Counted from the stretch's first letter, positions 15,541 to 25,327 are shown. The stretch is DNA of 62,602 nt from Acidobacteria bacterium 13_2_20CM_2_57_6 (GCA_001917435.1 MNEA01000127.1:1-62602), one strand, 5' to 3'. Notes: generated by a model from the letters alone, not told the origin. Made by a program: numbers and translations.

Positions 15541-18537
15541 CTATCCAGAGGGTTGCGCCGGGTCTTCTTGCAGAATGCCATCGAGTGTCTTCACGAAAAG
15601 ATCCGCATCGGCTTCCGAGAAAACCAGCGGCGGGCGCAGCTTGATGACGTTGTGATGTGGTCCGTCCGTGCCGGCAAGAATGCCGCAGTCGCGAAGTCGA
15701 TTGACCACATACGATGCCTGCAACGGCGCTGCCTCGCGCGATTCGCGGTCCAGCACCAAATCGATCCCCAGGAACAGTCCGGAACCGCGCACGTCGCCGA
15801 TCAATGCATGGCGAGTCTGCAACGCTCTCAAACTCTCGGTCAGATGCTCGCCGACACGCAGCGCATGTTGCTGCAAATTCTCTTCTTCGAGAACATCCAG
15901 CACCGCGAGCCCCGCGGCGCAGGCAACAGGATTGCCGCCGAACGTGCTGAAAAACTCCATTCCATTGTTAAAGGAGTCGGCGATCTCCGGGGTTGTAATC
16001 ACCGCCGCAAGTGGAAACGCATTGCCGATCGGCTTCCCCAGAACGACGATGTCTGGAACAACGCCTTGGGTCTCGAATCCCCAAGAGTGGGTCCCCAGCC
16101 GACCGAATCCAACTTGCACTTCGTCCGCGATGCAAACGGCACCCGCCGCACGCACGTGGCGATACACTTCCGCGAGGTATCCCGGCGGAAAAACAATTTG
16201 CCCGCCGACGCTTGGCAACGTTTCCGCGACGTACGCGGCGACACTACGGCCTTCGGTTCGCGTGCGCTCCAGGATTTCTGCAACATGCCCCGCATATTTT
16301 GCGCCCGCTTGCTTGTCGCTACGGCGATACGGGCCGCGGTAATCGTCCGCAAGCGGCGCAACGTGCACCCACGGCTTTCTGCCACGGCCCCCGGGACCGT
16401 CAAATTTGTAGGGGCTGATGTCAATGAGCGTGTTGGTGTGGCCGTGATAGGCGTGTTCCAGCACGATCACGTCTTCTCGTCCGGTATGTGCACGTGCGAG
16501 CCGCAAAGCCAGTTCATTGGCCTCGCTGCCAGAATTCACAAAAAAACAAACGCCTAGCGGTTCGGGAAGCAGCCGCGTCAGCCGCTCGGCATAACGGTTG
16601 ACGTTGTCATGAAGGTAGCGCGTGTTGGTGTTGAGCAGCGCGAGCTGCGCCTGCGCCGCCTGGACCACGCGCGGGTGGCTGTGCCCTACGAGCGGCACGT
16701 TGTTGTAAACGTCGAGGTACGCGCGTCCCGTGTTGTCATACAAATACTGCATCCATCCGCGAACGATTTTCAGCGGACGCTCATAAGAGACGCTGAGATT
16801 TTCCCCCAGCAAAGCGCGGCGCGCGGCAAGCGTTTCGCTGAGTGCAGGTTCTTTCACTGGAAAGCGGTCGGCCGGAATTCCAAGCAGAAGATTTGGGTCC
16901 GGCGATAGGCTCGTCCAGACAGCCCGCTGCGAAGCGTAGGCAACGCCTGGGAAATCTGCGCCAAGTTCAAGCAGATCCAGAATGATTTGGAAATGAACGT
17001 GTGGCGTCCACCCGCCGTTTTCATCTGTCGCGCCTACTCGCGCAAACTCTTCTCCGCGTCCGACACGCTGGCCTGGTTTCAGAGCAGTAAGCGTTTCTTT
17101 CGTCAAGTGGCCGTACAAGGTGAAAAACTGCTCGCCGCCGCTCATTTCGTGCCTCAAAATGACGAGCGGTCCATAATCCTGCGGCGCTGAATTATTTGCG
17201 ACGGTGTGTGCAATTCCATCGAGCGGCGCGCGCAACCGTGTCCCTTGCTCGAGGAATAAATCCATTCCCAAGTGTACGGTGCGCCGTTCATCTGTGGGGT
17301 TACTGCTCGCGCCGAACAACGAGGAGGTGTAAACCAGTCGCGGCTCGTCGTAACGGCCCACGCCGAAGGCCGCGCCCGCACGCTTCACTGCGACTGACAG
17401 CCTCTCCCGCACCTCTGGATCATTGGCCCCGCCGGGCTTGGCGCCCAGAAACGTGCTGCCAACGCTTAAATCGAAAACAAGGCTCGGCGCCGTCCGCGTG
17501 TCAACATCCAGAATAGAAGCCGCGGAACCGCCACTTGCTTCCAGCCACTTCGTGATCTCTTCAATTTGCGGAACCGCTGGAAGCCCGCAAGCCGCGCGAA
17601 ACGTGTAGTGGGCAAATCGCGGATGGATTTTTGCCAGCCGCTCCAAGGCTTCCCACGCGGGCGCTTCACTGACAGTGACGTACGGGTCTTCCGGCTTGAC
17701 GGTTTTGCGGTGCGCGGAATTGGTGACGCTGACAGCCAGCCGCGCGCCAATCAACGCAAAAAGAACCGTGGTCAGCCCGTGGTGCATGTCGCCAAAATCA
17801 ATCAAGCCCGCGATCTTTCGCGGCTGCGGCCACGGCTCGCTGACCAGCACGTTGTGGTCATTCGCATCGCCGTAAATCACGCTGCGGCGCAAGCGCGGCA
17901 AATTAGGAACCACTTCCGCCTCGTACAGCGCGAGAAATCTTTCGACCAGCGCGCGCCGCTTCGAATCCGCGATGTGCTTGACGTACTCCTTGATCCAAGC
18001 CGCGCGCGAAGAATCCCACTTCAGTTCACGATGCGCGGCCGGGTGCGCAAAGGATTGCAGCGCCGCGTCCATCTTGCCCAGAAACCGGCCAAGATCGCCA
18101 AGCAACTCCGTCGTATGTGGACGAACCTTCGCCAAAACTGTTCCATTCACAAAGGTGAGTAGCCAGACGAGCCGCGCTGCGCCGTCCGCCACGACAGTCG
18201 AAGAAAATAGTTCATCCTGCCGATTGGGAATCACGCGAGGCAAAGGCAATTGAGGTGCACACTGCGCCAGATGCCGCAGCGCCCGGCATTGCATATCGAT
18301 GAAGGATTGCTCCCGCGCCGGATGCATCACTTTGAGGACGAACCCACGTGCGTCCCCGCATGTCAGGCGGAAATTGTCGTCGTATTCGCCGGGCAGCGCC
18401 CGCGCGGCAGCCTCGAGTCCGTAGAATTCGCGCGCCAGGCGAACCGCCTCTGCTTCCGTCACCGAATGAGCTACGCGCGCTTCCAGCAGCATGCGCCAAA
18501 TCTTATCTGCAACAGCTGGACCGCGTCCATCCCGCAA
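15541..18537 (-). CDS. Three-domain fusion: APH-type kinase, M23 peptidase-like domain, class III aminotransferase-fold lyase
   Basis: A 998-residue protein. Residues ~30-340 are an aminoglycoside-phosphotransferase-like kinase with catalytic YGDANDHN (222-229) and metal-binding LIDFGD (245-250). Residues ~405-520 are an M23/LytM-like domain keeping H422xxxD426 and H513xH515. Residues ~570-990 are a class III PLP enzyme with NSGSEANELALR, IADEVQVGFGR and Schiff-base Lys835 in VLGKPIGNAFP. The kinase and PLP domains resemble animal hydroxylysine kinase and the phospholyases that break O-phosphoethanolamine or phosphohydroxylysine. A coupled phosphorylate-then-eliminate reaction is therefore inferred. 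There is no signal peptide, so the zinc domain is cytosolic. The ATG at 18537 is the longest start; ATG codons further in are possible. Confidence 0.85.
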   Translation of the reverse strand: MRDGRGPAVADKIWRMLLEARVAHSVTEAEAVRLAREFYGLEAAARALPGEYDDNFRLTCGDARGFVLKVMHPAREQSFIDMQCRALRHLAQCAPQLPLPRVIPNRQDELFSSTVVADGAARLVWLLTFVNGTVLAKVRPHTTELLGDLGRFLGKMDAALQSFAHPAAHRELKWDSSRAAWIKEYVKHIADSKRRALVERFLALYEAEVVPNLPRLRRSVIYGDANDHNVLVSEPWPQPRKIAGLIDFGDMHHGLTTVLFALIGARLAVSVTNSAHRKTVKPEDPYVTVSEAPAWEALERLAKIHPRFAHYTFRAACGLPAVPQIEEITKWLEASGGSAASILDVDTRTAPSLVFDLSVGSTFLGAKPGGANDPEVRERLSVAVKRAGAAFGVGRYDEPRLVYTSSLFGASSNPTDERRTVHLGMDLFLEQGTRLRAPLDGIAHTVANNSAPQDYGPLVILRHEMSGGEQFFTLYGHLTKETLTALKPGQRVGRGEEFARVGATDENGGWTPHVHFQIILDLLELGADFPGVAYASQRAVWTSLSPDPNLLLGIPADRFPVKEPALSETLAARRALLGENLSVSYERPLKIVRGWMQYLYDNTGRAYLDVYNNVPLVGHSHPRVVQAAQAQLALLNTNTRYLHDNVNRYAERLTRLLPEPLGVCFFVNSGSEANELALRLARAHTGREDVIVLEHAYHGHTNTLIDISPYKFDGPGGRGRKPWVHVAPLADDYRGPYRRSDKQAGAKYAGHVAEILERTRTEGRSVAAYVAETLPSVGGQIVFPPGYLAEVYRHVRAAGAVCIADEVQVGFGRLGTHSWGFETQGVVPDIVVLGKPIGNAFPLAAVITTPEIADSFNNGMEFFSTFGGNPVACAAGLAVLDVLEEENLQQHALRVGEHLTESLRALQTRHALIGDVRGSGLFLGIDLVLDRESREAAPLQASYVVNRLRDCGILAGTDGPHHNVIKLRPPLVFSEADADLFVKTLDGILQEDPAQPSG

Positions 18538-18584
18538 GGCTCAACCATTTCGCCGAGCTGTCCTGAACGCAAAACCCTCGCTTC

Positions 18585-19505
18585 TCAGAGCTTCTCTCTC
18601 GACTCCTGCACGGAGACCGGTCCATTCACCGTGGACAGCCGGATCGTCGCCGGCCCGTTGCCATATTCGATGCGGCGGTGCTCGTCGTCCCAGGTCTTGT
18701 GGGCGTTATCGCAAATGCTCGCTTTGCAACTCACCGGCGCGTGGTTCGTTGATTCCACCACGAAGCTGGACTGATACCCGTTCGGGACTGTCAGCGTCAG
18801 GGGCCCGTTTTTTGCATCCGCCGTCAAACCGGCGCCGGTCCATGTCTTCCCGGCCAGTGCCACGGCGATCGGTCCGTTTTCCGTATGAATGCGCACGCTG
18901 CCATTGCTGCCGTCCAAACTGATCGGTCCATTCACCGCCGTAATTTCCGCGTCCCCGGAAAAATTCTTCAAGCTGATGGGACCGTTCTTGGCGCGAGCCG
19001 TAAGCTTTCCGTCCACGTCGTACAAGGAAATTGGCCCGTTCATCGTGTCCATGTCGATGGTTGCGGATTTCGGCGCGCGAATCAGCAGTTCGACCGTCCA
19101 TGTCTCCTCGTCCCCGGGCCCTTTCGTCGAGATCCTGCCGTTTTCGATCGACATACTGATTTGCGACAGGATTCGCTCCGCATCGACACTCGAACCCGCC
19201 GCCGCTTTGCACGCCGTCACGGAATAGTTCTCTTTATCCCAGCCCACCACCTGCACCCCGCCGTTGGTGTGTGGGTGAACCTGCAGCACGGGCGCCTCGG
19301 CCTTCGTCAAGGTGCGCTCTTCGGAACGCACCACGGCGTCCTGGTCGTCAAAGCGGATGCGCAGATCGGAGCAATCCGTCGCCGGCTGTCTGTGCCCGCC
19401 GGAAATGCTTACGGAATGGTGATGCCGGTTCGCACGCGCGCTCGTAAAGCCCAGCGCGAGCAGAGCCGAAAACGAAATCAGAAAAAAGAAGGTGCGTCGA
19501 GGCAT
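18585..19505 (-). CDS. Exported DUF4097-like (putative adhesin) beta-repeat protein
   Basis: A 306-residue protein with a signal peptide (MPRRTFFFLISFSALLALGFTSARA). The body repeats units such as DTMNGPISLYDVDG, KNGPISLKNFSG, VNGPISLDGSNG and ENGPIAVALAG, i.e. about six 'NGPI' turns of a right-handed beta solenoid. That pattern is typical of DUF4097-type proteins, which are usually periplasmic or surface exposed. It lies 47 bp downstream of the kinase/aminotransferase fusion's start on the same strand and just after the metalloprotease gene. A role in the envelope is inferred only from export. Confidence 0.75.
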   Translation of the reverse strand: MPRRTFFFLISFSALLALGFTSARANRHHHSVSISGGHRQPATDCSDLRIRFDDQDAVVRSEERTLTKAEAPVLQVHPHTNGGVQVVGWDKENYSVTACKAAAGSSVDAERILSQISMSIENGRISTKGPGDEETWTVELLIRAPKSATIDMDTMNGPISLYDVDGKLTARAKNGPISLKNFSGDAEITAVNGPISLDGSNGSVRIHTENGPIAVALAGKTWTGAGLTADAKNGPLTLTVPNGYQSSFVVESTNHAPVSCKASICDNAHKTWDDEHRRIEYGNGPATIRLSTVNGPVSVQESREKL

Positions 19506-19573
19506 GTGGCCCTCCCCTCGAAGCTATAGACGACCAGGGAGCCCGATTGTCACGAGCCATCCAGCCGAAATCT

Positions 19574-22042
19574 TCAGCCCCAGCCATCCCCATCGTCGTC
19601 CGTACCAATGGGCGGGCCATCGGGCGGTTCGGCCGGTGGCGCCACGCTGACTTGCTTCGGATCTTTCTGAAACTGAACGATTTGCGACATCGCCGCAAAG
19701 AGATGCGCGCGCTCTTCCGCATCCTTGGCGGCACTTTGGCTGGCCGCCAGCCACTCGCGCAGCTCCTCCAATTTCAATGCGGCGATGGCCCGCACCTGAT
19801 CGGAGGCGTGCTCGCTGGCGCTCAAGGTCATCAAGTCATAAAGGGCAACCCGATCAACCGTCCGCGCGATTTCTGCCGGGTACCCCGAGCCATGCGGAGA
19901 TTTCCAAGTCGCGGCCAAGACGGCGTCGATGATCTCTTCCAGCCCCGGGTTTTCCCCGTTGCGCGCATGAAATTCCACCAGCCGCGCCGCCCGCTCCGGG
20001 TTGAACAGAAACTGCAGCGTGTTTTGCGCCGCAGCTTCCGCGGGGACCAGCGCATCGAACGCCGGGCCGGTGCGAATCTTGAAGTGCTCGCGCCCCCGTT
20101 CGTATTCCGGCGGACGCGGTGGAATCATCTTCAGCAGCGGCTCGGGCAGAGCCAACGCCTCCGGCTTCAGCGTCGCCAGGACCGCCGCAAGTGCGCGCCG
20201 CTGTTCCGCCGGCCCTACAATTTGCGTCGGCGCTTGTCCGTCGCCCCGCAGCGCAAACGTGTAATCCATCCCTCCAACGAGTTTGCTCGCCGCCTCCACC
20301 TGGTAGCGATGCAGCATGTACACCGGCACGAGCACATCCTCGAGTGTGGCCAGCGGCGCGCCCTCGCGAATATTGTTCTCGCCAAAGCGCTTCAGCGCCG
20401 TCCCGCGAACCTGCATGAGGCGATTCAGTTCATCAACCGCGTTCGCGCCCGAATCCCACAAATGCGCCAAGCTGCTCGATGAACCCGCAGGCCGCGCATC
20501 CTGATCCGTCAGGTAGCGCAGGCCTCGCCCGTACGCCTCCAACAGAATTTTGTTCAACGCCGCTTGCTCATTCGCCCCCGGCGCAAAGTCCTGATAACCA
20601 AACGCAATCGACACCTTATCCCAATCCCCGATTCCCGTCGCATAAGCCGCGGACAAATCTGGCACGCCGTCTGCGGAGAGCTTCACGTACGGCGGCGGAT
20701 AATCCATCACCGAAGCGCGGTTCACCGTGCTTGCCGAATAATTGTGCATCAGGCCCAGGGTGTGCCCCACTTCATGCGCCGCCAGCTGCCGCAGCCGCGC
20801 CAGCGCCATCTCCTGCATCTTCGGCGAAACCGGTTTGCCTTTTTCGTAAGGCGCCAGCAGAGCTTCCGCAATCAGGAAATCCTGCCGCACGCGCAGCGAC
20901 CCCAACGTCACGTGCCCCTTGATGATTTCTCCCGTGCGCGGATCGATCACCGCCGCGCCGTACGACCATCCTCGCGTCGCGCGATGCACCCACTGGATCA
21001 CGTTGTAGCGCAGGTCCATCAAGTCGGCGCCTTCCGGCAGCATCTCGACGCGGAACGCGTTCTTGTAGCCCGCGGCCTCAAACGCCTGATTCCACCACCG
21101 CGCTCCTTCCAGCAGCGCCGAACGAATCGGCTCCGGCGCCCCGCGGTCTAGGTAATACACGATCGGCCGCACCGCTTCGCTGACTGCCGCCTTCGGATCT
21201 TTTTTCTCCAGGCGATGCCGCGCAATAAAGCGCTTCACGATTGGCTCGCTGATCGGCGTCGCATAATCCATATAGCCAATGCCGAAAAAACTTCCGCGTG
21301 GATCGTACGCCCGCGGCTTGTACCCGGGCGCAGGCAGCTGCACGAACGAATGATGCTCGCGCACAGTGATCGATTCCGGAGAAGGTGTCACGTCGCGAAC
21401 CCACCGCCCCGGCTCCTCTCCCGCAAACGTGAGCGTGCTCTCCACTTCCGTATTCAGCGGAAAATTTTTCGTCTGTGGCAGATAAATGGCGCACCGCGCC
21501 GCATCCAGGTGATAAGCACCCTGCTTCGTCCGCCGCAGCGCCGCTGGAATTCCGTGCGCATCGCGCAGGAAAAACTCCGTCGCGTCCACCAGCGCGTGAT
21601 CCTTTTCTTCGGCTTCCACCTTGAAGCCCCACAGCGCGGACTCCGCGAAGGAATCGCGCACGGCGCGCCGTTCATCGGGATCGTTGCTGACCGCTCGGTA
21701 TTCGAGGTTTTCCTGGATGAGCAGGACCTTCGGCCCGCTCCGCTCGAAGCGCACGATACGTGTCGCGCCCAGCTGCCCGCGATCCAGCCCGATGTCATTC
21801 GAGCCGATGCCCGCCGGCAGCCCGCTCTGGTACAGAAATTCGCTGCTCCATGTATCGATTTCCAGCCACAATTTTCCCAGTTTCGCATCCCAGTAAAGGT
21901 TGAAATAACCGGGCAGCTTCTGCGCGCCGGCAGTCTTCTCCGCAATCGTAGGCGTTTGCGGCGTTTCCGCACGCGCCTGAACGCGCGTCGGCCCCGTAAG
22001 CGCCGCCGTCATCAACAAAACGCCGATCCAAACCTTCGACAT
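19574..22042 (-). CDS. Secreted zinc metalloprotease (DUF5117/DUF5118, matrixin-like)
   Basis: An 822-residue exported protease-like protein. It opens with a signal peptide (MSKVWIGVLLMTAALTGPTRVQA), then a long beta-rich N-terminal region with the DUF5117-type features DIGLDRGQLG and RVVFERSG-like segments. The extended zinc motif HEVGHTLGLMHN lies near residues 420-431, with a later Met-turn-like SVMDYPPPYV. A helical C-terminal region of about 300 residues follows and ends in an Asp/Gly-rich tail (GTDDDGDGWG). It is probably periplasmic or outer-membrane associated. The neighbouring beta-solenoid gene on the same strand may be co-expressed. Confidence 0.85.
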   Translation of the reverse strand: MSKVWIGVLLMTAALTGPTRVQARAETPQTPTIAEKTAGAQKLPGYFNLYWDAKLGKLWLEIDTWSSEFLYQSGLPAGIGSNDIGLDRGQLGATRIVRFERSGPKVLLIQENLEYRAVSNDPDERRAVRDSFAESALWGFKVEAEEKDHALVDATEFFLRDAHGIPAALRRTKQGAYHLDAARCAIYLPQTKNFPLNTEVESTLTFAGEEPGRWVRDVTPSPESITVREHHSFVQLPAPGYKPRAYDPRGSFFGIGYMDYATPISEPIVKRFIARHRLEKKDPKAAVSEAVRPIVYYLDRGAPEPIRSALLEGARWWNQAFEAAGYKNAFRVEMLPEGADLMDLRYNVIQWVHRATRGWSYGAAVIDPRTGEIIKGHVTLGSLRVRQDFLIAEALLAPYEKGKPVSPKMQEMALARLRQLAAHEVGHTLGLMHNYSASTVNRASVMDYPPPYVKLSADGVPDLSAAYATGIGDWDKVSIAFGYQDFAPGANEQAALNKILLEAYGRGLRYLTDQDARPAGSSSSLAHLWDSGANAVDELNRLMQVRGTALKRFGENNIREGAPLATLEDVLVPVYMLHRYQVEAASKLVGGMDYTFALRGDGQAPTQIVGPAEQRRALAAVLATLKPEALALPEPLLKMIPPRPPEYERGREHFKIRTGPAFDALVPAEAAAQNTLQFLFNPERAARLVEFHARNGENPGLEEIIDAVLAATWKSPHGSGYPAEIARTVDRVALYDLMTLSASEHASDQVRAIAALKLEELREWLAASQSAAKDAEERAHLFAAMSQIVQFQKDPKQVSVAPPAEPPDGPPIGTDDDGDGWG

Positions 22043-22288
22043 ATCCCATCCTCCAAACTTGCCGAATGGTTTTACAACAGAAGTAGCTCCACGGCGAACT
22101 GATATCGCCTTAGCCAGATTGACCAGGGTTGCTGCCGTTGTAAGTGCGCAGCACTGCTGCGCTCCTTTTGACCACCTTCATCGCGTGACAAACGCATTTT
22201 TCCAGCGTCAATAATGCAGCGCCACGCCGAACCTCGGCCAAGGCCGTAGTTCCCCGGTTTGCTGGATTCGGGAACTCTTGGCCTCGGC

Positions 22289-22305
22289 CTTCGTACTGTA
22301 CGAAG
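22289..22305. promoter_or_regulatory. Palindromic operator-like site before the ADOP permease gene
   Basis: CTTCGTACTGTACGAAG is a perfect 8-bp inverted repeat around one central base. It ends 8 bp before the ATG at 22314 and overlaps the likely ribosome binding site (AGAGG). It could be a repressor operator or an mRNA hairpin that hides the start. PadR-type regulators often accompany ADOP permeases and use GTAC-containing palindromes; that link is inference. Confidence 0.45.
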
Positions 22306-22313
22306 AGGTGTTT

Positions 22314-24872
22314 ATGCCAAGCCTGTCAGGCAATTTTCGCTACGCCCTTCGCCAGTTTCGGCTATCGCCTGTATTTACAGCGGCTGCGGTACTGACCTTG
22401 GCATTGGGCATCGGCGGCACAACCGCGATTTTCACCCTGATTCACGCCGTAATGCTCCGTTCCTTGCCTGTTTCTGACCCCGGCAGGCTCTATCGCGTCG
22501 GCGAAGGCGACGAGTGCTGCGTCGAAGGTGGTCCCCAGGACCGTTGGGGCATGGTTTCCTTCCCTTTGTACGAACGCCTTAAGACCGAAACTCCTGAATT
22601 CGAAGAGGTTACCGCCTTTCAGGCTGGGCGTTGGCGCGTGGGCGTTCGCCGCCAAGGTATGGAATCCGTTGCCCGTCCGCTGCGTTCGGAGTATGTCAGC
22701 GGCACCTATTTCTCAACCCTCGGGGTTCGCGCCTTCGGCGGCCGAGTGTTTACGCCGGAGGACGACAAGCCCTCCGCTCCACCTGTCGCCGTGCTCAGCC
22801 ACCGTATCTGGCAAACCGCCTATGCCTCCGATCCTTCCGTCGTCGGTTCCACATTCATCATGGAGGGGCATCCCGTGACCGTAATCGGCGTCGCTCCTCC
22901 CGGATTCTTCGGCGAAACTCTCGAAAGCGATCCCCCTGACATCTGGGTTCCTCTTCAGCAGGAACCCATGATCAACGCCAGCGGCAGCCTGCTGCGCCAG
23001 CCCGTTTCGGCGTGGCTTCGCATGATTGGCCGTTTGCGCCCCGGAGCTTCGATTGACGGAATGTCTCCGCGCCTCACGGCAGTTCTCCGCCAGTGGCTGC
23101 AACACGATTCGGGCTATCCCGCCAACTGGATGCAGGACATGATCAGCTTGCTTCCCAAGCAGGTCCTCAACGTGGTCCCTGCTGGAGCGGGCGTTGCCGT
23201 AATGAAAGAGGAATATGGCCGCAGCCTGCAGATCCTCCTGTACGTGTGCGGCTTGGTGCTTCTGATCGCCTGCTCCAACGTCGCGAATCTGCTGCTCGCT
23301 CGCGGCGTCGCCCGTCGTGGCCAAACTGCTGTGCGGCTAGCCGTTGGCGCCACTCCCCGGCAAATCGTCGCGCAAGCCCTTACGGAAAGCGTCCTGCTCG
23401 CCATTGGCGGCGGCATTGTCGGACTTCTGGTGGCCATGGCTGCGGCCCGTTTGCTGCTTGCCCTCGCCTTCCACAGCTCGAATTTTCTTCCCATCAGCAC
23501 TACGCCATCGCTCATGGTCTTGGCGTTTGCCTTTGCCTTGGCTCTCATCACCGGAATTATTTTCGGCGCGGCTCCCGCGTGGCTAGCCACGCGCACCGAT
23601 CCCGCCGAAGCCTTGCGCGGCTCGGGTCGCGGCACGCAGGACCGTTCTTCGTTCGCTCGCAAAGCGCTCCTGGTCGTCCAGGCTACTTTGTCTGTCGTCC
23701 TCGTTGCTGGCGCGACCATGCTCGCCCGCAGCCTTAACAAGCTCGAACATCAAGACTTCGGCTTCCAGGTGCAAAACCGCGTGGAAGTGAACATGAACCG
23801 GCCTCCCGCAACCTACACCCAGCCGCAGTTGGCTTCGCTCTATCGCCAGCTCGAAGATCATCTCAACCGTCTCCCCGGCGTTCAAGGCGCCGGCTTGGCC
23901 CTCTACAACCCGCTCACCGACAACTGGGGCGAACTCATCATGGTCGCCGGCCATCCTCCCGCCAAGCTCAACGAGCAATCGGGCGCCTCTTGGGACCGCG
24001 TAAGCGCCAACTATCTTCAGAATCTTGGCATGCCAATTCTGCGCGGGCGCTCGTTCATCGCGGCGGACAATGAAACCACCGCGCCCGTGGCCATCGTCAA
24101 CGAAGCCTTCGTGAAGCGCTTTTTCAAAAGCACAGAAGACCCGCTCGATCAGCACTTTGGCCTTGATGTCCCCGACTATTCCGGCACCTTCCGCATCGTC
24201 GGCGTCGTACGCGATGCCAAGTTTGCGGGCTGGGGCCTTCGCAGGCCCGCGCGTCCCATGTTCTACGTCCCGCTGGCGCAAACCGTGAATTATCCCGATA
24301 ACCTGCTGAAGATGGTCGAGTTGAACTCCCACTTCATCGGTGGAATTTTGCTCGTCACCAATTTGACTCCCGGCGCCATCGAAGCGCAGCTGACCAGGAT
24401 CTTGGCGGAATTGGATCCGAACCTCACCATCAACAGCGTCCGCACCATGCAGCAGCAGATTGAGCTTACCTTTGACCAGGAACGCGCTGTAGCCAGTCTC
24501 GCCGGCCTCTTTGGCATCGTCGCGCTCGTCCTTGCCGCCATCGGCCTGTACGGCGTCACAGCCTATTCCGTTGCCCAGAAAACCAACGAAATCGGCATTC
24601 GCATGGCGCTCGGAGCCGATCGCCCGAAAGTGCTTCGCCTCATCCTCGGCGGAGCATTCAAGCGCGTGGCTATCGGACTCATCCTTGGGTTGCCGCTGGC
24701 CGTCGGTGCCGGCCGCTTGCTCTCCGCCCAGCTCTACGGCGTCTCCTCGTGGGACCCCTTCGCCCTCACCGTCGCCGCCGGCGCGCTTGGCATCTGCTCC
24801 TTCTTCGCAGCCATCATCCCCGCCAACCGCGCCGCCTCCATCTCTCCCATGAACGCTCTGCGCATCGAGTGA
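22314..24872 (+). CDS. ADOP-family FtsX/MacB-like ABC permease
   Basis: A membrane protein of the MacB/FtsX superfamily, 852 residues from the ATG at 22314. Twelve extra codons lie upstream but lack a ribosome binding site. It has the acidobacterial ADOP N terminus: NFRYALRQFRLSPVFTAAAVLTLALGIGGTTAIFTLIHAVML, then a MacB periplasmic domain. FtsX transmembrane segments follow (LVLLIACSNVANLLLARG; ATLSVVLVAGATMLARSL), then a second periplasmic domain and a C-terminal trio of membrane helices with NEIGIRMALGA. There is no nucleotide-binding domain here or next door, so it must use an ATPase encoded elsewhere or act as a mechanotransmitter. Substrate unknown. Confidence 0.88.
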   Translation: MPSLSGNFRYALRQFRLSPVFTAAAVLTLALGIGGTTAIFTLIHAVMLRSLPVSDPGRLYRVGEGDECCVEGGPQDRWGMVSFPLYERLKTETPEFEEVTAFQAGRWRVGVRRQGMESVARPLRSEYVSGTYFSTLGVRAFGGRVFTPEDDKPSAPPVAVLSHRIWQTAYASDPSVVGSTFIMEGHPVTVIGVAPPGFFGETLESDPPDIWVPLQQEPMINASGSLLRQPVSAWLRMIGRLRPGASIDGMSPRLTAVLRQWLQHDSGYPANWMQDMISLLPKQVLNVVPAGAGVAVMKEEYGRSLQILLYVCGLVLLIACSNVANLLLARGVARRGQTAVRLAVGATPRQIVAQALTESVLLAIGGGIVGLLVAMAAARLLLALAFHSSNFLPISTTPSLMVLAFAFALALITGIIFGAAPAWLATRTDPAEALRGSGRGTQDRSSFARKALLVVQATLSVVLVAGATMLARSLNKLEHQDFGFQVQNRVEVNMNRPPATYTQPQLASLYRQLEDHLNRLPGVQGAGLALYNPLTDNWGELIMVAGHPPAKLNEQSGASWDRVSANYLQNLGMPILRGRSFIAADNETTAPVAIVNEAFVKRFFKSTEDPLDQHFGLDVPDYSGTFRIVGVVRDAKFAGWGLRRPARPMFYVPLAQTVNYPDNLLKMVELNSHFIGGILLVTNLTPGAIEAQLTRILAELDPNLTINSVRTMQQQIELTFDQERAVASLAGLFGIVALVLAAIGLYGVTAYSVAQKTNEIGIRMALGADRPKVLRLILGGAFKRVAIGLILGLPLAVGAGRLLSAQLYGVSSWDPFALTVAAGALGICSFFAAIIPANRAASISPMNALRIE

Positions 24873-24884
24873 AGGCAGCCCACT

Positions 24885-25025
24885 CTTGGCGGCGTCTACC
24901 ACAATGTGAGCGCGAAATACTTGCAAACCTACTTGGATGAGTATTGCTTTCGGTTCAATCGGCGGGATCAGGGTAATTTGCTGTTCAAGCGGATCTTGGA
25001 GCAGGTTTCGTCGAAGGCGTCTTAA
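24885..25025 (+). pseudogene. C-terminal remnant of an IS1595-family (ISXO2-like) transposase
   Basis: The open frame from 24885 to the TAA at 25023-25025 encodes YHNVSAKYLQTYLDEYCF followed by RFNRRDQGNLLFKRILEQ. This is the typical end of ISXO2-like DDE transposases (H-x-vs-x-kYL-x3-Y-x-x-E-x-x-FRFN-R). The remaining ~250 residues are absent; the ADOP gene stops 12 bp before it. I could not identify inverted-repeat ends, so this is a decayed relic. Confidence 0.7.
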
Positions 25026-25327
25026 TCGCTTTATTTACGATTGCCAAGAATGCAGGCCGCGTGATGGTCAGCATTTTCACTTTTGTTTCCGTTCGTGGTT
25101 CTCTCTTCTGCGTGCGCTTCATAGAAGCTCCCAGTAATTCTTTTTCTGTCCCCATAATAGTCCATCATGGAACTACTACTACTTGTTCACAGGGGATAAT
25201 TGCCCGTGCGAATTGGTGGGGGTGGGTGGGGGGCCCCGGCGTTCTTTGTTTTTCAATCGATTCCGACATTCCGAAATCGCTGGACCATTCCTCGCGAAAG
25301 AAGCTTGCCGCCTGGAAAAACTCGCTT
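25026..25327. other. Non-coding interval between transposase relic and mqnA
   Basis: About 300 bp lacking any coding frame I believe. It contains simple-sequence patches (GGGGGTGGGTGGGGGGCCCC near 25217-25236) and is richer in T than its surroundings. An open frame here runs into mqnA but carries no family similarity. It is probably decayed insertion-sequence DNA plus the mqnA promoter region. Confidence 0.5.
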
